Below the pieces are notes generated by a model. The model was not told the origin of the DNA, made no database searches, and saw nothing but the letters and a program-made list of their open reading frames with translations. Both the position numbers and the translations under genes were made by a program. Shown piece after piece: positions 24,061-36,243 of a stretch of 64,000 bases of DNA. This DNA is from Mytilus edulis. Lineage: Eukaryota; Mollusca; Bivalvia; Mytilida; Mytilidae. Each line of letters starts with the position of its first letter. The stretch's first letter is position 1. The stretch is from positions 91,752,466 through 91,816,465 of the forward strand of contig NC_092347.1 of NCBI RefSeq assembly GCF_963676685.1. Reading direction: 5' to 3'.

Positions 24061-24229
24061 GAAGATGTAATGCCAATCGACTGGCAGTGGTGGCTGTAAA
24101 TGCTACGTTTACTGCAATTTGAAAAAAATGATCATATCTTAAATACCACTTTCTAAACGTCAAAAATATTTCGGTCGGTAATATGATTTTGTAGTTTTAA
24201 ACCAGTATCGTTGTAACTCTGATCAGACA

Positions 24230-24300
24230 TTACTGTAATAAATTGTTATTTTGATGGAGAGTTGTCTCATTGGCACTTACACCACATCTTCCTATATCTA
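24230..24300 (+). repeat. R3 tail fragment
   Basis: Contains GGAGAGTTGTCTCATTGGCA followed by CACCACATCTTCCTATAT, the conserved end of R3. Confidence 0.75.
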
Positions 24301-24789
24301 TAGTTCCAACGTAGGAATGGCCACAGTAGAAATATAACTGCAAACAATAACACTCAACCATTCCTAAATGATTCCGTTCAGTCGTCATTTGCAGGTGAAA
24401 AAAGTAACAGCTGAGAGAGATTATGAAGAAAGAAATGAAAAATACACCAGATTGGACCAATGAACACATATAATTCGACAAGTACCGTGCTTCAGTTATA
24501 TGACTTATAAATACAAAGGCATGAACTGTTTAACAATATAATCACAATCACATGACAGTCGATCAAAATGATACTTGATTGATTTCTGTGTTCGAAGCGC
24601 TTTTCCGAATTATTTTTTTTTACCAGAAACGGTCAAAGCCTGACATTTGAAAGACATTAGTTTATAAATAAATAAAAGGGCCTAAAAAGAATAGCTAAAT
24701 TAGGCTAAGTTCAAATTGAGGATGATAAACATACAGTTTCATAGTAATTTCTACATTTACCAAAGAGGAATTTTAGACACATATTATAC

Positions 24790-24960
24790 GTTCTAGATAA
24801 AGGCAACAGAAGTATACCACTGCTCTATAGTCATAAATCGATTTAGAGTAGATAAATCAGGGTTCCAAACTAAACTGAGGTTAGCATTAGCTATAAAAGG
24901 AAAACAAAGTAACAACAAGAACACTGATCTACATCAAAAACAAATGCCAATATACATAGA
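24790..24960 (-). repeat. R3 fragment, minus orientation
   Basis: Contains AAAGGCAACAGAAGTATACC, ATAGTCATAAATCGATTTAG and TATAAAAGGAAAACAAAG. Comparable to 48780-48980 and, inverted, to 35560-35725. Confidence 0.65.
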
Positions 24961-25009
24961 TTCGGACTATTTAAAATTCATATCAGTACCGAAAAAAGTA
25001 AAACAACAA

Positions 25010-25235
25010 AAAAAATGAACTCCGAGGCAAAGTTAAACGAGAAGTCCTTAAGCATATGGCAAAATCAAAACTTAAAACACATCAACCCCCTGGATAACAA
25101 CTGTCATCTTCCTGACTTGGTACAGGCATTTCCTTATATCGAAATGATGATTTAACCTGGTTTTAAAGCTAGGTAAACATCGCACTTGTATGACAGTCGC
25201 AAAAATCATGTACTACTGAGCTAGGGATAACCAAG
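25010..25235 (+). repeat. R1-family repeat
   Basis: R1 head and middle: AAAATGAACTCCGAGGCAAA, GGCAAAATCAAAACTTAAA, CAACTGTCATCTTCCTGACT, CTGGTTTTAAAGCTAGG. Confidence 0.75.
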
Positions 25236-25359
25236 GAGGTCGGTATCAACCCACTGCTTAAAAATCTTTATAAATATCATGACTCCGAAGCCCTTTACTA
25301 ACTCAACCCTCAGCAGGATCGCTGAAAAAAAACAAGTATATATAAGTATTGAAAAGTAA

Positions 25360-25660
25360 AATCACAAAAATACTGAACTTAGAGGAAAATCTAATCGGAA
25401 AAGTCCATAACCACATGGCAAAATAACAAAACACATCAAAAACGAATGGACAAGAACTGTCATATTCCTGACTTGGTACAGGCATTTTCAAAATATAGAA
25501 AATGGTGGATTAAACCTGGTTTTATAGCGCTAAACCTCTCACTTTGATGACAGTCTCATCAAATTCCGTTATATTTACAATGATGCGTGAACTAACAGAC
25601 ATAATAAATAAAATAAGTCAAAATATGGGTACAGCAGTCATCGTGTAACAATTTTAAAAG
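25360..25660 (+). repeat. R1-family repeat, second copy in direct orientation
   Basis: Landmarks AAAAATACTGAACTTAGAGG, ACGAATGGACAAGAACTGTC, GTGGATTAAACCTGGTTTTA, ACAGACATAATAAATA and a GGGTACAGCAGTC motif. It lies about 125 bp after the previous copy. Confidence 0.75.
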
Positions 25661-25689
25661 AAACAAGTGAAGACCTATATGACAAAAGA

Positions 25690-25960
25690 GGGGAAAAAGT
25701 AACAGCCAAATTAATTTAAGGTTAACTTTGCTTGACGATATTACATTTTTTTCTTGATATATAAAGACAATGATGTATGTTATGAATTATGTCAGTTCCA
25801 CATACTGACACTGAGTTGAGGATAACAGTGGGGATGATAACCTTCCTGCAGCAGTATAAATCCAATGCTATAAAAATTAAAATTACAACTTCTAATGACA
25901 AGCTGTATAAGGATATATAAGAATAGACACAGGTCAAGAGCCATTTGGCCAAAAGTTATT
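25690..25960 (+). repeat. R5-family repeat fragment
   Basis: Contains GTATGTTATGAATTATGTCA and a GAGTTGAGGATAACAGTGGG block also seen, diverged, at 46730-46870. Assignment rests on this pair only. Confidence 0.35.
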
Positions 25961-25999
25961 CGCCAAATCAATCAATATCAAGTTGACCAGAGGAAGTAT

Positions 26000-27590
26000 A
26001 AAACTAGTAGGACGCTCAAAATTTTAGGACGGGAAAAGTGTCTCATAAAACTAACTACCTAGGTGATTTTTGACGCCCTTTACTGGTTGGTAAGACATTG
26101 AACGGTCTTCAAAGTGTCCAAAGGCGTTTGGTGAGCATTTAGATATCATGTTTTCAAGTTCGAAAAAGGCGGCCATTTCGGGTTTTTTTACTGTTATTTT
26201 GATTGTTGTCTACTTCCCTCACAACGGCTGTTTTCAAGGCCAGGTATGTCAGCCATGCAGCTAGTTTCAAAAACCATGATGTTGAAGTGCTGGTTGATGA
26301 GTCTCCAACCTAGTATTAACGATGACAGGAAGCATTATCAGGACCACAGTCGGGAGACCGTGAAATGACAGTACATTATTTAACATTTCTACTAAGGATA
26401 CAGTCCCTTGGATGTCAGTCGTCATCCATAATGTGTTGTTGTATGCTGAGGCGGGTATTTACACTAAGCAAAATATATACTGTGCATCGTTGCACTGGTT
26501 TCTGTCATCGAAAGTAGTACGTCGTTGAACCATCTAATAGTAAACAAACATTGTAAATAGCGGGTAAAGAGGAGCTGACCAACCACGTCCTTTCAGCTGA
26601 TAACGAACATATTTCAAGGAGTTAAGCACCATTTATTATTAGTCATTTTTTTTTCACTTAAAATTAATAAATGAAAATTTCAGAGTGCTCGAACACCCGC
26701 ATTTTGAAACCCTTAATGATCTATACAGCCATTTTTTCGCCAATTTCCGATCCTTTGGCAATCAAAATCCTGTTTAGTATTTATCATAAAGCAAACACAT
26801 TAACGACAAAAACTTAACGACAAAATGAACATAGACATATCTAAAAAGGCAGCAGCATACAGTCATCAACAATTTCAAAAAGACGGATGTCCTTTCAATA
26901 TGTTCAGGATCAAATTCCTCCTAAGTATAGACATGGAATTTCAAAATTCAGGATCTTCGCTTTTTTTAAAACATTAAATGCATCTAAATTTTATTCATAT
27001 AGTTCCTGCCATGCATGTCGATACATTTATTTTTGGCATTGCACAAGTCATGTCTTCTCTGACTGTTCATGACGTTAAATAATAAATTCCTTGGATATGT
27101 TTTAGTTGATTTTAGTCTCTGATGCATGATTTTTTATTATTAATTGTTTTTGGCTTTTAACTAGTTGTCAGTAACTGCGAGTACTCTCAAATCGTATTTT
27201 CTTGTTAATTCTATCTGTTGATACTGTTTATAATGTTTTTTTATTATTTTATATTAATATGGATTTTGTCTATATACCAGCTTTGATTATTTGGAATATC
27301 TACTAATTTTCATTTCTTCGTACTACATTTGTATGAACTTCAAGATTATTCCCCTTAAATCTGTACAGGGTAGTTTTAGCTAGCTCTAATTGTATAGTTT
27401 TGTTGTTGATATTCACCCCAATTTGTATCTAGTGTTAAATTATGTATTTATATGACAGAACCTTCTTGGTATTCCTAATTATTGGAAGAATTTTATACAC
27501 ATATGTAGTATACCTAAAACGACAAAGTTTTTTTTTCATTTACCTTTATATATTATTAAAACCGGTTTTTTTCAAAAGTGATTATTTTCG
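26000..27590. other. Unassigned region, less AT-rich at 26080-26560
   Basis: The first 500 bases are noticeably richer in G and C than the surroundings but hold no long frame on either strand; short stretches are open with stops scattered through all frames. This would fit an old, decayed coding sequence or a repeat I do not recognise. The rest is AT-rich with nothing recognised. Confidence 0.3.
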
Positions 27591-27596
27591 AAGGGT

Positions 27597-28191
27597 TAAG
27601 GTTCATCATAAGGAATTGAAAAATATGGCCGTGTTTACACCTCCAAAATTACTATGAGTACAGACAAACTGGTACATCCAGGAAAGTTTTAAGGCATGGC
27701 AGGAACTAGATATATAAAAGTTATATGAAGTCTACGTTTCAGAAAATTAAAAACTTGCCTGGATTTTGATGTTCATTTTTTTCCAGTCGGCAGAAGATAG
27801 CAAAATAAACAAACACCTGAGTTTCATTTGATACGGTCCACTCAGTTACACAGTTTAAACCTGTTAAATCACCTATTGTTTACAGGTGTCTATTGTCCAT
27901 CTATTGTCCATTTAAATCAATACTACTCACAACATTGATTATATGAGGGGAGCTTCTCAATCGTTTTCACTACTTAGTTAATTTTTGCACCTTCTGCAGG
28001 AACGAAAAAAAATGGATAGCAAAATCTAGAAAAGTTTATAATTTTCTGAAACATAAAATGCATTTAAAATTTATATATCTAGTTCCTGCCATCCCTTAAA
28101 ACTGTTGCAGGTGTATAGGTTAGTCTGTACTCAGAGTAAAATTTGGGGTGTAAATACGGCCATTTTAGCCAAAAGGTTATGATGAACCTTA
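27597..28191. mobile_element. Foldback (MITE-like) element with ~200-bp inverted arms
   Basis: Left arm 27597-27797 and right arm 27991-28191 are imperfect inverted copies. Paired landmarks are TAAGGTTCATCATA with TGATGAACCTTA, ATGGCCGTGTTTACACC with GGTGTAAATACGGCCAT, GGCAGGAACTAGATATATAA with ATATATCTAGTTCCTGCC, and GCAGAAG with CTTCTGC. The spacer is about 190 bases. No coding capacity. Confidence 0.7.
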
Positions 28192-28384
28192 AATATTTCG
28201 CGATGGTGTCTTGCCATGGCTTTGTTTGGACTTTTTTGTTTACTTATTGGCCTTGAATGTTTGTCCCGAATATTTTATTAACTGTGCATTTGCATTCAGC
28301 TATCGCAGATCTAATTTATTCGTTCATAGTGTGTTAATTTACGTTTTTTGATTGAGTTAAGCCTTTCAATAGATATTTTATCGT

Positions 28385-28750
28385 GTGTTTTCTATGTTGT
28401 GATGTTATGCCATTGTTTCAGAAAAGGGAGAAGGTTTAGTACCATTAAAACGTTTAATCCCGCTGCAAATGTTTGCACCTGTCCTCAGTCAGGAATCTGA
28501 TGTACAGTAGTTGTCGTTTGTTTATGTAATTTATAAGTGTTTCTCGTTTTTTATATAGATTAGACCGTTGGTTTTCCCGTTTTAATGGTTTTACACTAGT
28601 AATTTTGGGGCCCTTTATAGCTTTTTGTTCGGTGTGAGCCAAGGCTCCGTTTTGAAGGCCGTACATTGACCTATAATGGTTTACTTTTATAAATTGTTAT
28701 TTGGATGGAGAGTTGTCTCATTGGCACTCATACCACATCTCCATATATCC
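28385..28750 (+). repeat. R3-family repeat
   Basis: Diverged plus copy: ATCCCGCTGCAAATG, CCTCAGTCAGGAATCTGA, GTTGTCGTTTGTTTATGTAA, GAAGGCCGTACATTGACCTA and GGAGAGTTGTCTCATTGGCA. Confidence 0.75.
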
Positions 28751-28794
28751 ACTTAACACTTTATCATGTACACCTGTTTTCTCTTAATCAGATG

Positions 28795-28980
28795 TGAACT
28801 AGTGTCTGCTTACCGTTCTATAGCTACTGTGACCATTCCATTTTTTTTTGGGGGGGGGAGGATTCTTCTTGCTCAGTCTTTAGTTTTCTACATAGCATTC
28901 TGTAGATTGTTATTATTTTATTCGTCGTTTTTCGTCTTTTGTAATGGTATGATCCTTGTTCTAAAGAAATAAGTTTTAGT
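28795..28980 (+). repeat. R6-family repeat with a T10/G9 homopolymer junction
   Basis: Landmarks GTGTCTGCTTACCGTTC, GCTCAGTCTTTAGTTTTCTA and TCTTTTGTAATGG. It contains a poly-T run directly followed by a poly-G run at 28841-28858, a site where read errors are common. Confidence 0.55.
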
Positions 28981-31779
28981 TGTCCATATAGTATCTCTGT
29001 CATGTTATTGTGAATTAAACAGACACGACCTTTCAACGCCAATATGCAGCACATCAATCTAAAATGCTGTTTCGATATATAAAGTATGCCTTGATAAATT
29101 TTAGAAGAAAACATATGTTAAAATTTTACAACCAGTTCAAGTATTCGTATCTGAAAAAAAAAATATTTCATTGGTTAAAGTCATTTATTATTTAATATCT
29201 AAAGTCTATTTGCATTTCCTCGTCAGATTAGTTTAATAATTACATTAAATCAATACGTTTTACTAAATCACACAGTAACATTATTTATCTTATATAGTTT
29301 TATCAGTTAGCTGTTATCTGCATCCTGTGTGTGGAGTACTTTATTTAGTATAGCGACTAATTGATGTAATTTGAAGTATCAAACGTTGGTTTGCTGAAAG
29401 TTTATTGGTCAAGGAAACGGAGACTGGTGACGTATTATTACTTCAGCAATGACTTTAACGAAGAGTTGAAATGGACCATGATCACTAATGTTTCAGTAAG
29501 TTGTATTTTAATAGTTTATATAAAAAAAAAATGAAGTGATGCAATTTTTTTTTTCAAATATGAATTGAATATATTGACTACTAAAGTATGTAATATTTAA
29601 AGTTTTAAATTGATAAAACCAATTTTCATACTTTATAAAGTTTTTTTTATTTTCATTAAGTAGTATTTTGTTTTAAATTACAATGTATACATAATTCTAT
29701 AAACAGTATATACATAATATTGGCATTTTAATTTCAATAATATTTTAAGTAGTTATACACATAATTGGTATGCAAAATGTATGTCTTGTACTGTTAACGC
29801 GATACTCTCTTCTTTTTTTTACCGTGTATGTTTTACTTTTTTAGCCAGGTGTCTTAAATTAGTTTTTATAACCCCTGAGTCGCTACAATTGTTGGTTCAC
29901 GTTTCGTTCCATAGTGTATCACCAGCCCAATCGTCAGCACTTTTATGTTGAGATGAAATATGTTCTTTTTCTGTACATTTACTGTTGATAGAAAAAATGC
30001 TATGTATTGCCTAATGCTTACTTGGGACAACGTTTTTGAGAATTTCCGATTTGATGGCTCTTGAATTTCGTTTCTTATATGGCCTTTCAACTGTTTATCA
30101 TTTTTACATCACTAATGAGTTTTATTTAGTCTGGCGTACGAACTTATTAGCCAGGCATAAAGTAAAGTTTAAGAAAAATACTGAACTCCAATGAAAATTC
30201 AAATCGGACAGTCCCTTATCAATTGGCAAAAACATTAACTCAAACATCTTTGATGATTTTTTTTACTTTTGCCTTTGCCTTTAACAATGAGCTACTGACA
30301 GGAAATTGATACTTTCTGGTAATTTTGATCATTTTAATTCAATCTGTTATCTGTATCATCTATGTACTCATAGCTAAATTAAGGAAAGTTTAAATTTACC
30401 TTACTGTTGTGCATCTATTATCAATAAATCCGTGAAAAAATACTAGCATATTTAACATTAGCAAGGTATATTTCCGAAAATACAAAAGTAGGAATGATCC
30501 TTTATAAAGTAAAACATTTAAAGACAAATTATTAGAAAAAAGCTGCGAACACATGACATTTGTAAAGTGTTGTTTTTACTTTTTCACACCTCTGAGTCGC
30601 TACCACTGCAGGTGAATTATCCGTCTCTTAGATATTATCAACTCAATAGTTAATACTTCGGTGCTGAAATGATTTATGATAAGCCTGTCTTAAATTGTTC
30701 GTTTATACATTAATGAACTATAGAGAAACTAAGCTGTCAACTCTCTCAGACAAAATTTACTTCAGATGGATTATCTACTATTTCTAGTCCTTGTTTTGTC
30801 ATATAGCGCTTCAACTCTGTAACTTCTCATCCATCATCAGCTTTCAAATATTCGACTTTGATCGTTCCTAATAAAGACAAATCCAGAAAATAAAGCTTCA
30901 TATCCTTGAAATGAATAAATTTACGTTTACCATTTTTTAAAATTAATTTCCTTCATTCCGTAAGAAATGAAAACTATCTATCACCACTGAAGCTCATTAA
31001 GGAAACCAATTGAAATGATTTTTTATCAGATGTTACATTTTACATATTTCAACAATTAATTTTCTTAAAACTTATTGATGATAAAAGTGTGATTTAATGT
31101 TGTTCATATAAAAAAAATGATCTTGATATAAATATTTCGAAACAATTACATGATGTCACATATATTTTGTACAAATAAAAAAAGTCCGCATTTTTGAAAA
31201 ACATTAAATTTATCGACGTACAAGAATTCAAGTGTGTGAAAATGTTTTTCTCGATTTTAAGTAACTGCTACTGTGTTCCTCCCCTAAAAGATCTACAACG
31301 TGTAATATAATTGACAATTTTGATCGTTGGAATATCATCTTTGTTATGTCAAACTTCCTATCTTGATTAGTGGAACTCAATGTTTTTAGTTTCCAGTTTT
31401 TGAAATCAAAGGGATTTTGGATTTTGTCTTGGGTGTTAATCAATTGCTGTTAGAAAATTCTACGGACTGGTAGAATACAATTTCTATGGAGAACATTCAT
31501 AAGGATAGGAAATTGGCGTCCGAAACTCGGAGAGCGACTGCATCTAACAGTTCCGGTATATCGAGATCCTAGTGAATATTTGTAATGTGTCTTAATAAGA
31601 AAAGACAATATTACATTCTTAAAGGAACCACAAACTAACGTCCTAAACAATACAACATTCAAAAAGTATCGAATGTCTGGAAAAATAATAATTTAGTCGC
31701 TAATCTTACTTTTTAACCACGTTAGATTTTAAACCAGTAATTGAAGCTGGAATATTTTGATAAAGTTCAATCGTTGTGG
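28981..31779. other. Long region without a supported gene
   Basis: AT-rich. Small pieces only: an R1 head near 30170-30245 (AAATACTGAACTCC), an R2-like scrap near 30110-30150, and two similar GAGTCGCTACMA-containing blocks near 29878 and 30594. Minus-strand ORFs at 31228-31443 and 31450-31662 are open for about 70 residues each but have no splice context or recognisable motif. Confidence 0.4.
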
Positions 31780-31930
31780 ATTTACCTTAATCAGGAACGC
31801 CCAAAGCCGATTTTATGAAAGCCAATAAGTACGAGAACTAAAACAGTTGAAGAGCTGCAAGAACAAAAAGAACATAAACATAGTCTTATCCATATAAGTC
31901 AATTTTGCCTGAGAGAGCTATAAAGATGCT
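31780..31930 (+). repeat. R4-family repeat
   Basis: Landmarks CTTAATCAGGAACGCCCAAA, AACAGTTGAAGAGCTGCAAG and CTTATCCATATAAGTCAATT. A second copy lies at 37675-37830. Confidence 0.7.
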
Positions 31931-34799
31931 AAAAAATATGTTTTTAATGGCCAGCTTTGGTCAAATATAACAATTTCAACATATGCATAACAACATCGCA
32001 AGTCCTTATCTGCGCTGGAGTGTCCAGATTATATAAACCTGGTCATTTATCAATAAAACTAACACAATTTTGAAAGGTCCGATTAATTTTATAAGTTAAC
32101 TATTTTTTTAATGTCTATGCAAAACCATAGCTCTTATTATACCTCCTCATGTGTCATACGTTTAAAGAGTTGAACAAGTTTGTCGTTTTTGCAATTTCAG
32201 GGTTCAAACATAGGCTCTTATCATACCTCCTCCTTTTACTTTTCAAATGACAGATCTGGGTTTTTTTTTTCTTACTTTATTTCTTTATAGCTTTTTAGAT
32301 TATTCTCCAAACATGCAAAACAATATAACATACCTTTCTCACGATAAATAAACCATTGGATATGGGAGTCGAAAGTTGGTATTTCTATTTAATATGACCT
32401 TTCCCTATTATTGAACGCCATATGTTTTTTCCGATACTTTCATATTTTTTTCAATTCTTCGGTATGCTTGAATATTTCCTCCAAGAATCTAATGCAATCC
32501 TAGAAGCTACTGATAAAAAATTGTTAAAAAAAAAAGACACAATAACCAAGTCTTGCCGCATGCTTTCGTACTTAACTTTTATTATGTTGCGGTTCCTAGT
32601 GAATGTCATAACAATGTTCTAAATGACAAAGTTGTGCAGTTGTAAAATTTTGCGAATATTCAATCAACAATAGAAGGCAAAGAAAAGAATAATGAACATT
32701 CTACTGAGCGTTAAAATGCAATCTTTGCAAAAGATGTATGAAAAATAGATTTTGAATACACAGAACATGGGACTTTAACAAGAAACGAAACAAGTCGATA
32801 TGACATATCTATCTTGATTGATATTTCCCATTTTTTATATTAATTTTTATCCGTTTTTCCAACATATGTATCAAACATTATCTTATCAAAAGTAAATCTA
32901 TTAAAAGATTGCAATATGCTTTCGTACTTTTCATTGATTGGAGACCATGCATGCATATGATGGTCTAAAGGTGATCATTTGATTAAAAAAAGTTTGTTTT
33001 CTTGGGATTTTGTTTTTTTGTTTTTTGTTTTGTAATTATTTTAGGGAGAGGGATTCTTTTGATATTCTTGCAGTTTCCAATTCTTAACGTTATTCACATA
33101 TATATATCTTTTTATTAAATAAATCGTAAAGTTTGAGCTACAGAAATGAAATAAACGTTTTGCAACTTTAATAATTAAAAATACAAAGGAAATGAATCTC
33201 TAACAAATAACTTGATATCTTATTAGGTTCTAATGATTCTGCTAGAATCAAACGTCTAATTAATGTTATATGATTGGAATGGGGTTTGTGGAACAGAAAA
33301 GAACATATCATAAAGTATCTATGTTAATGAAATATAATGGTTGCAAATAATCCAAGGGTAGAATGACCAGAACATTCGTTTGAAATGTGTGAGCTTTTGA
33401 TTTGTGCCATTTGATTAGGAACTTTCCTTTTTGAATTTTCCTCGGACTTCAGTATTTTTGTGATTTTATCTTTTTTTTCAAGGCAAATGTAGATTTCAGG
33501 TGAAAGGATAAAGGAACGGTTGTTTTTCGGATAAAAGACACAAAGCGATAAGAAAATGTTATACTAGGACCTAAAAATGGATAGATACAGGAAATCCATC
33601 ATAAAGATTTCAATGTGCTATGGACAAAAAATTATAAATCTTTGAACTGCAATTATAATATATTGGTGGTTATGACTTTAAGATCATATGTTCTCTCATT
33701 ATAGATCAAATGAAGGATGTTGTACTTTAGTGAAGTGTTTCTTAATATAGAAACAGACATCAAAGGTGTTAAGTTCTTTATTTAATTGGGGTTTAACACG
33801 TGAATTCGCATTTGGTCTGTCATAGATTTAGGTAAGATTCTTTTTAATATTTTGTTTTTATCCTTTATTAATTTTGGGAGAATGAATGTATTTCGAAATC
33901 AATTACAAGGATGAGCATTTTTCAGTAACAATGCCTTTGATTTTGCTACTTGATTCCGATTCGAATTTTTCTTGTGGTTCGGTAAGTTTTTTGTTTTACT
34001 TTTTTTGCAGTCTGGAGAATTCAAAGAAATTACAAAAATAATTTGATAGAGGGTACACAATTTCAAGGGATAATTAAAAATCACAATTATGAGAAAGACA
34101 GATACCACAATTGCCGTACAAAAAGACGAGCAGATATACATCAGTCCATTACTCTATTCCGAAAAAAAAAATTACCAGTTCAGAAATGAGTTGAAATAGT
34201 GCTCTACAAGCCTGGTTTATTGTAAACATTCGTCGTTTTCTATTTCAAATCTGTATTGTCACTGAAAATGATTCAAAGAATAGCAGATTGGTACATGTAA
34301 ACTGCCATTAAGGCAGTTATACAGCTATCTCGCAAAATATTGGAGTATGATAAAGCGAGATAATCAGTACAACTTGTATTCCGCAAACATTTGACTCTGT
34401 TAGTTGTACATGTATTTGGTTTTTTTATATATATAAATAAATAACACCTTTTAAATACAAATTTGTGTTTTAGGAAAAACCAATTATCCATAAAAAAAAC
34501 TCTGATTAAAAAAACTGGGTTAACTGTGTAACTGACATGATGCTTGAGTTTTTCGTTGTTTTTATACAATATATATTAGTATGTTTTGGAGTCTGCTTTT
34601 CGCTAATCAGTATGTTTTCTTAGAATAACCAAATGTACTCTTTTTATCACTAAAATGTTTCTTTTACTGTATGAGACAGGGTTGAGGAAGATTTTGATTT
34701 TCTCTGTGAACTTTCCATTTCTGTGTAGTAACATTCCAGCAGGACATGCATATTAAATAAATGTTACCAGGATTGAAATTGATGTTATATTCCAGAGCT
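31931..34799. other. Region without a supported gene; two R1 scraps
   Basis: R1 fragments in minus orientation at 33370-33475 (TTTGAATTTTCCTCGGACTT) and, more diverged, at 33925-33995. A pair of similar AGGCTCTTATCATACCTCC-type blocks sits near 32127 and 32210. Otherwise nothing recognised. Confidence 0.4.
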
Positions 34800-35060
34800 T
34801 GCTATTCCTATCACTTGATTCGAGTCGATGTTCTGACAATTGTTTAGACAATTCAATCGACCGTTTTAGTGGTATACTACTGTTGCCCTGATTTAATATA
34901 TTTGTGTTATATGTGACACTCAGTTCAGTGTTCCATTTGTCGGAACAACAATCTCGTCTGTCTTTCTCCGACTGACGCCATATGTCTCATCATGCAATGA
35001 ACTATACAACTTATGATACTCGTAGAACAGAAACCGCTCACCCATTCGTAGGTACTCTCC
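34800..35060 (+). repeat. R3-related repeat fragment
   Basis: Contains TTAGTGGTATACTACTGTTG, a landmark shared with 35690-35725, followed by sequence I cannot assign. Confidence 0.45.
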
Positions 35061-35214
35061 CTGCAGTTTTCGAAGGGATTGATTCGTGTATGTAATCTCA
35101 TTAGTTTTTTGTGTTATATTAAGTTATTGCTGTTTGTCTTTTCGCTTTTGTTTTTTTTTTGGTGGAAGGTGTCCATTTGGTATTTCATTCGACTTTTTTT
35201 TTTTACAGGATATC

Positions 35215-35370
35215 ATTTTTATGCTATGCATTTATTGCCAGAAAGATTGTATATAAACTGTCAATATTATTTAGTCTAGAGCGTCATTAATGAGTTTTGT
35301 GCAGACGTAACGCGCGTCTAGCGAATTAAATCATAATCCTGGTACCCTTGATGACTATTAGTACGTACCA
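35215..35370 (+). repeat. R2-family repeat
   Basis: Contains GAGCGTCATTAATGAGTTTT, CAGACGTAACGCGCGTCTAG and ATCATAATCCTGGTACCCTT. Confidence 0.75.
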
Positions 35371-35559
35371 TTCGAAACATTACTACGGTCTACGCATTTC
35401 ATGCAAATGAAAATAAAACAGCAGCAGTAATTTCTTTATCCAATTCCAATGGAATGCATGAAGGGTTTAAAATCTTATGATTAATAAAGTACTGAAATAT
35501 TTGAAATGCAGTTAAGGCTGTACGAAGACAGGAAAATGGCCATTGTTATATTATAGTTC

Positions 35560-35725
35560 GTTTCTGTGTGTTACATTTTAGTGTTTAGTTTCTGTTGTGT
35601 CGTAGTTCTCCTCTCATATTTGATGTGTTTTCCGCAGTTTTAGTTTGTACCCCGGATTTGTTTTTCTTCTCAATCGATTTATGAATTTGGAACAGCGGTA
35701 TACTACTGTTGCCTTTATTTTTCAG
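35560..35725 (+). repeat. R3 fragment (inverted relative to 24.8 and 48.8 kb)
   Basis: Contains GTTTCTGTTGTGTCGTAGTT, AGTTTGTACCCCGGATTTGT, TCTCAATCGATTTATGAATT and GCGGTATACTACTGTTGCC. Confidence 0.7.
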
Positions 35726-36243
35726 AACGAGCAATAAATTAAGTCACTCACAAACCGTATTTAAACAAAATAAAATGTGACACAATTACCAATGCAACAG
35801 CTATCTATAAAAAACAAAGGTCGAAGATGTGGACAATCACATATCATATGTTTTTGTGATATCAAAGATGAAAATGTGTCGGTTTTGTTTTTATCATAAA
35901 TATTTTGAGTGCAATAGTACACGAAACACAAGTGTAAGAATCATTTTTTTCATATTACCGGACATTTGTACTTGTTTGTTCATTTTAAGAAGTGCTTGTT
36001 TTTTACTACCTAAATCGAACTGTAAGTAGATCTTGATTGATACTTTGGTTGATGACAACATTATTTGTAGAACTTTATGGAATGGTAATTATCCTCGATA
36101 AACACTTAAGAGTTGAAATATTGGTATAATTATTTCATAAACATTCTTAGTCATCTGTACGTGGCCAGCAACCCACGTTTGCCATGTAAAGTTGTAACTT
36201 TGATGATTAATTCACATCCTCTTTTTCAGATCAAGACTGAAAT

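Noticed and set aside
31228-31662. Two adjacent minus-strand ORFs of about 70 residues
   Set aside because: No recognisable motif, splice sites or consistent join between them.
35829-36029. 66-residue ORF just upstream of the GPCR
   Set aside because: No splice site to the receptor frame; probably 5' intron or flank.
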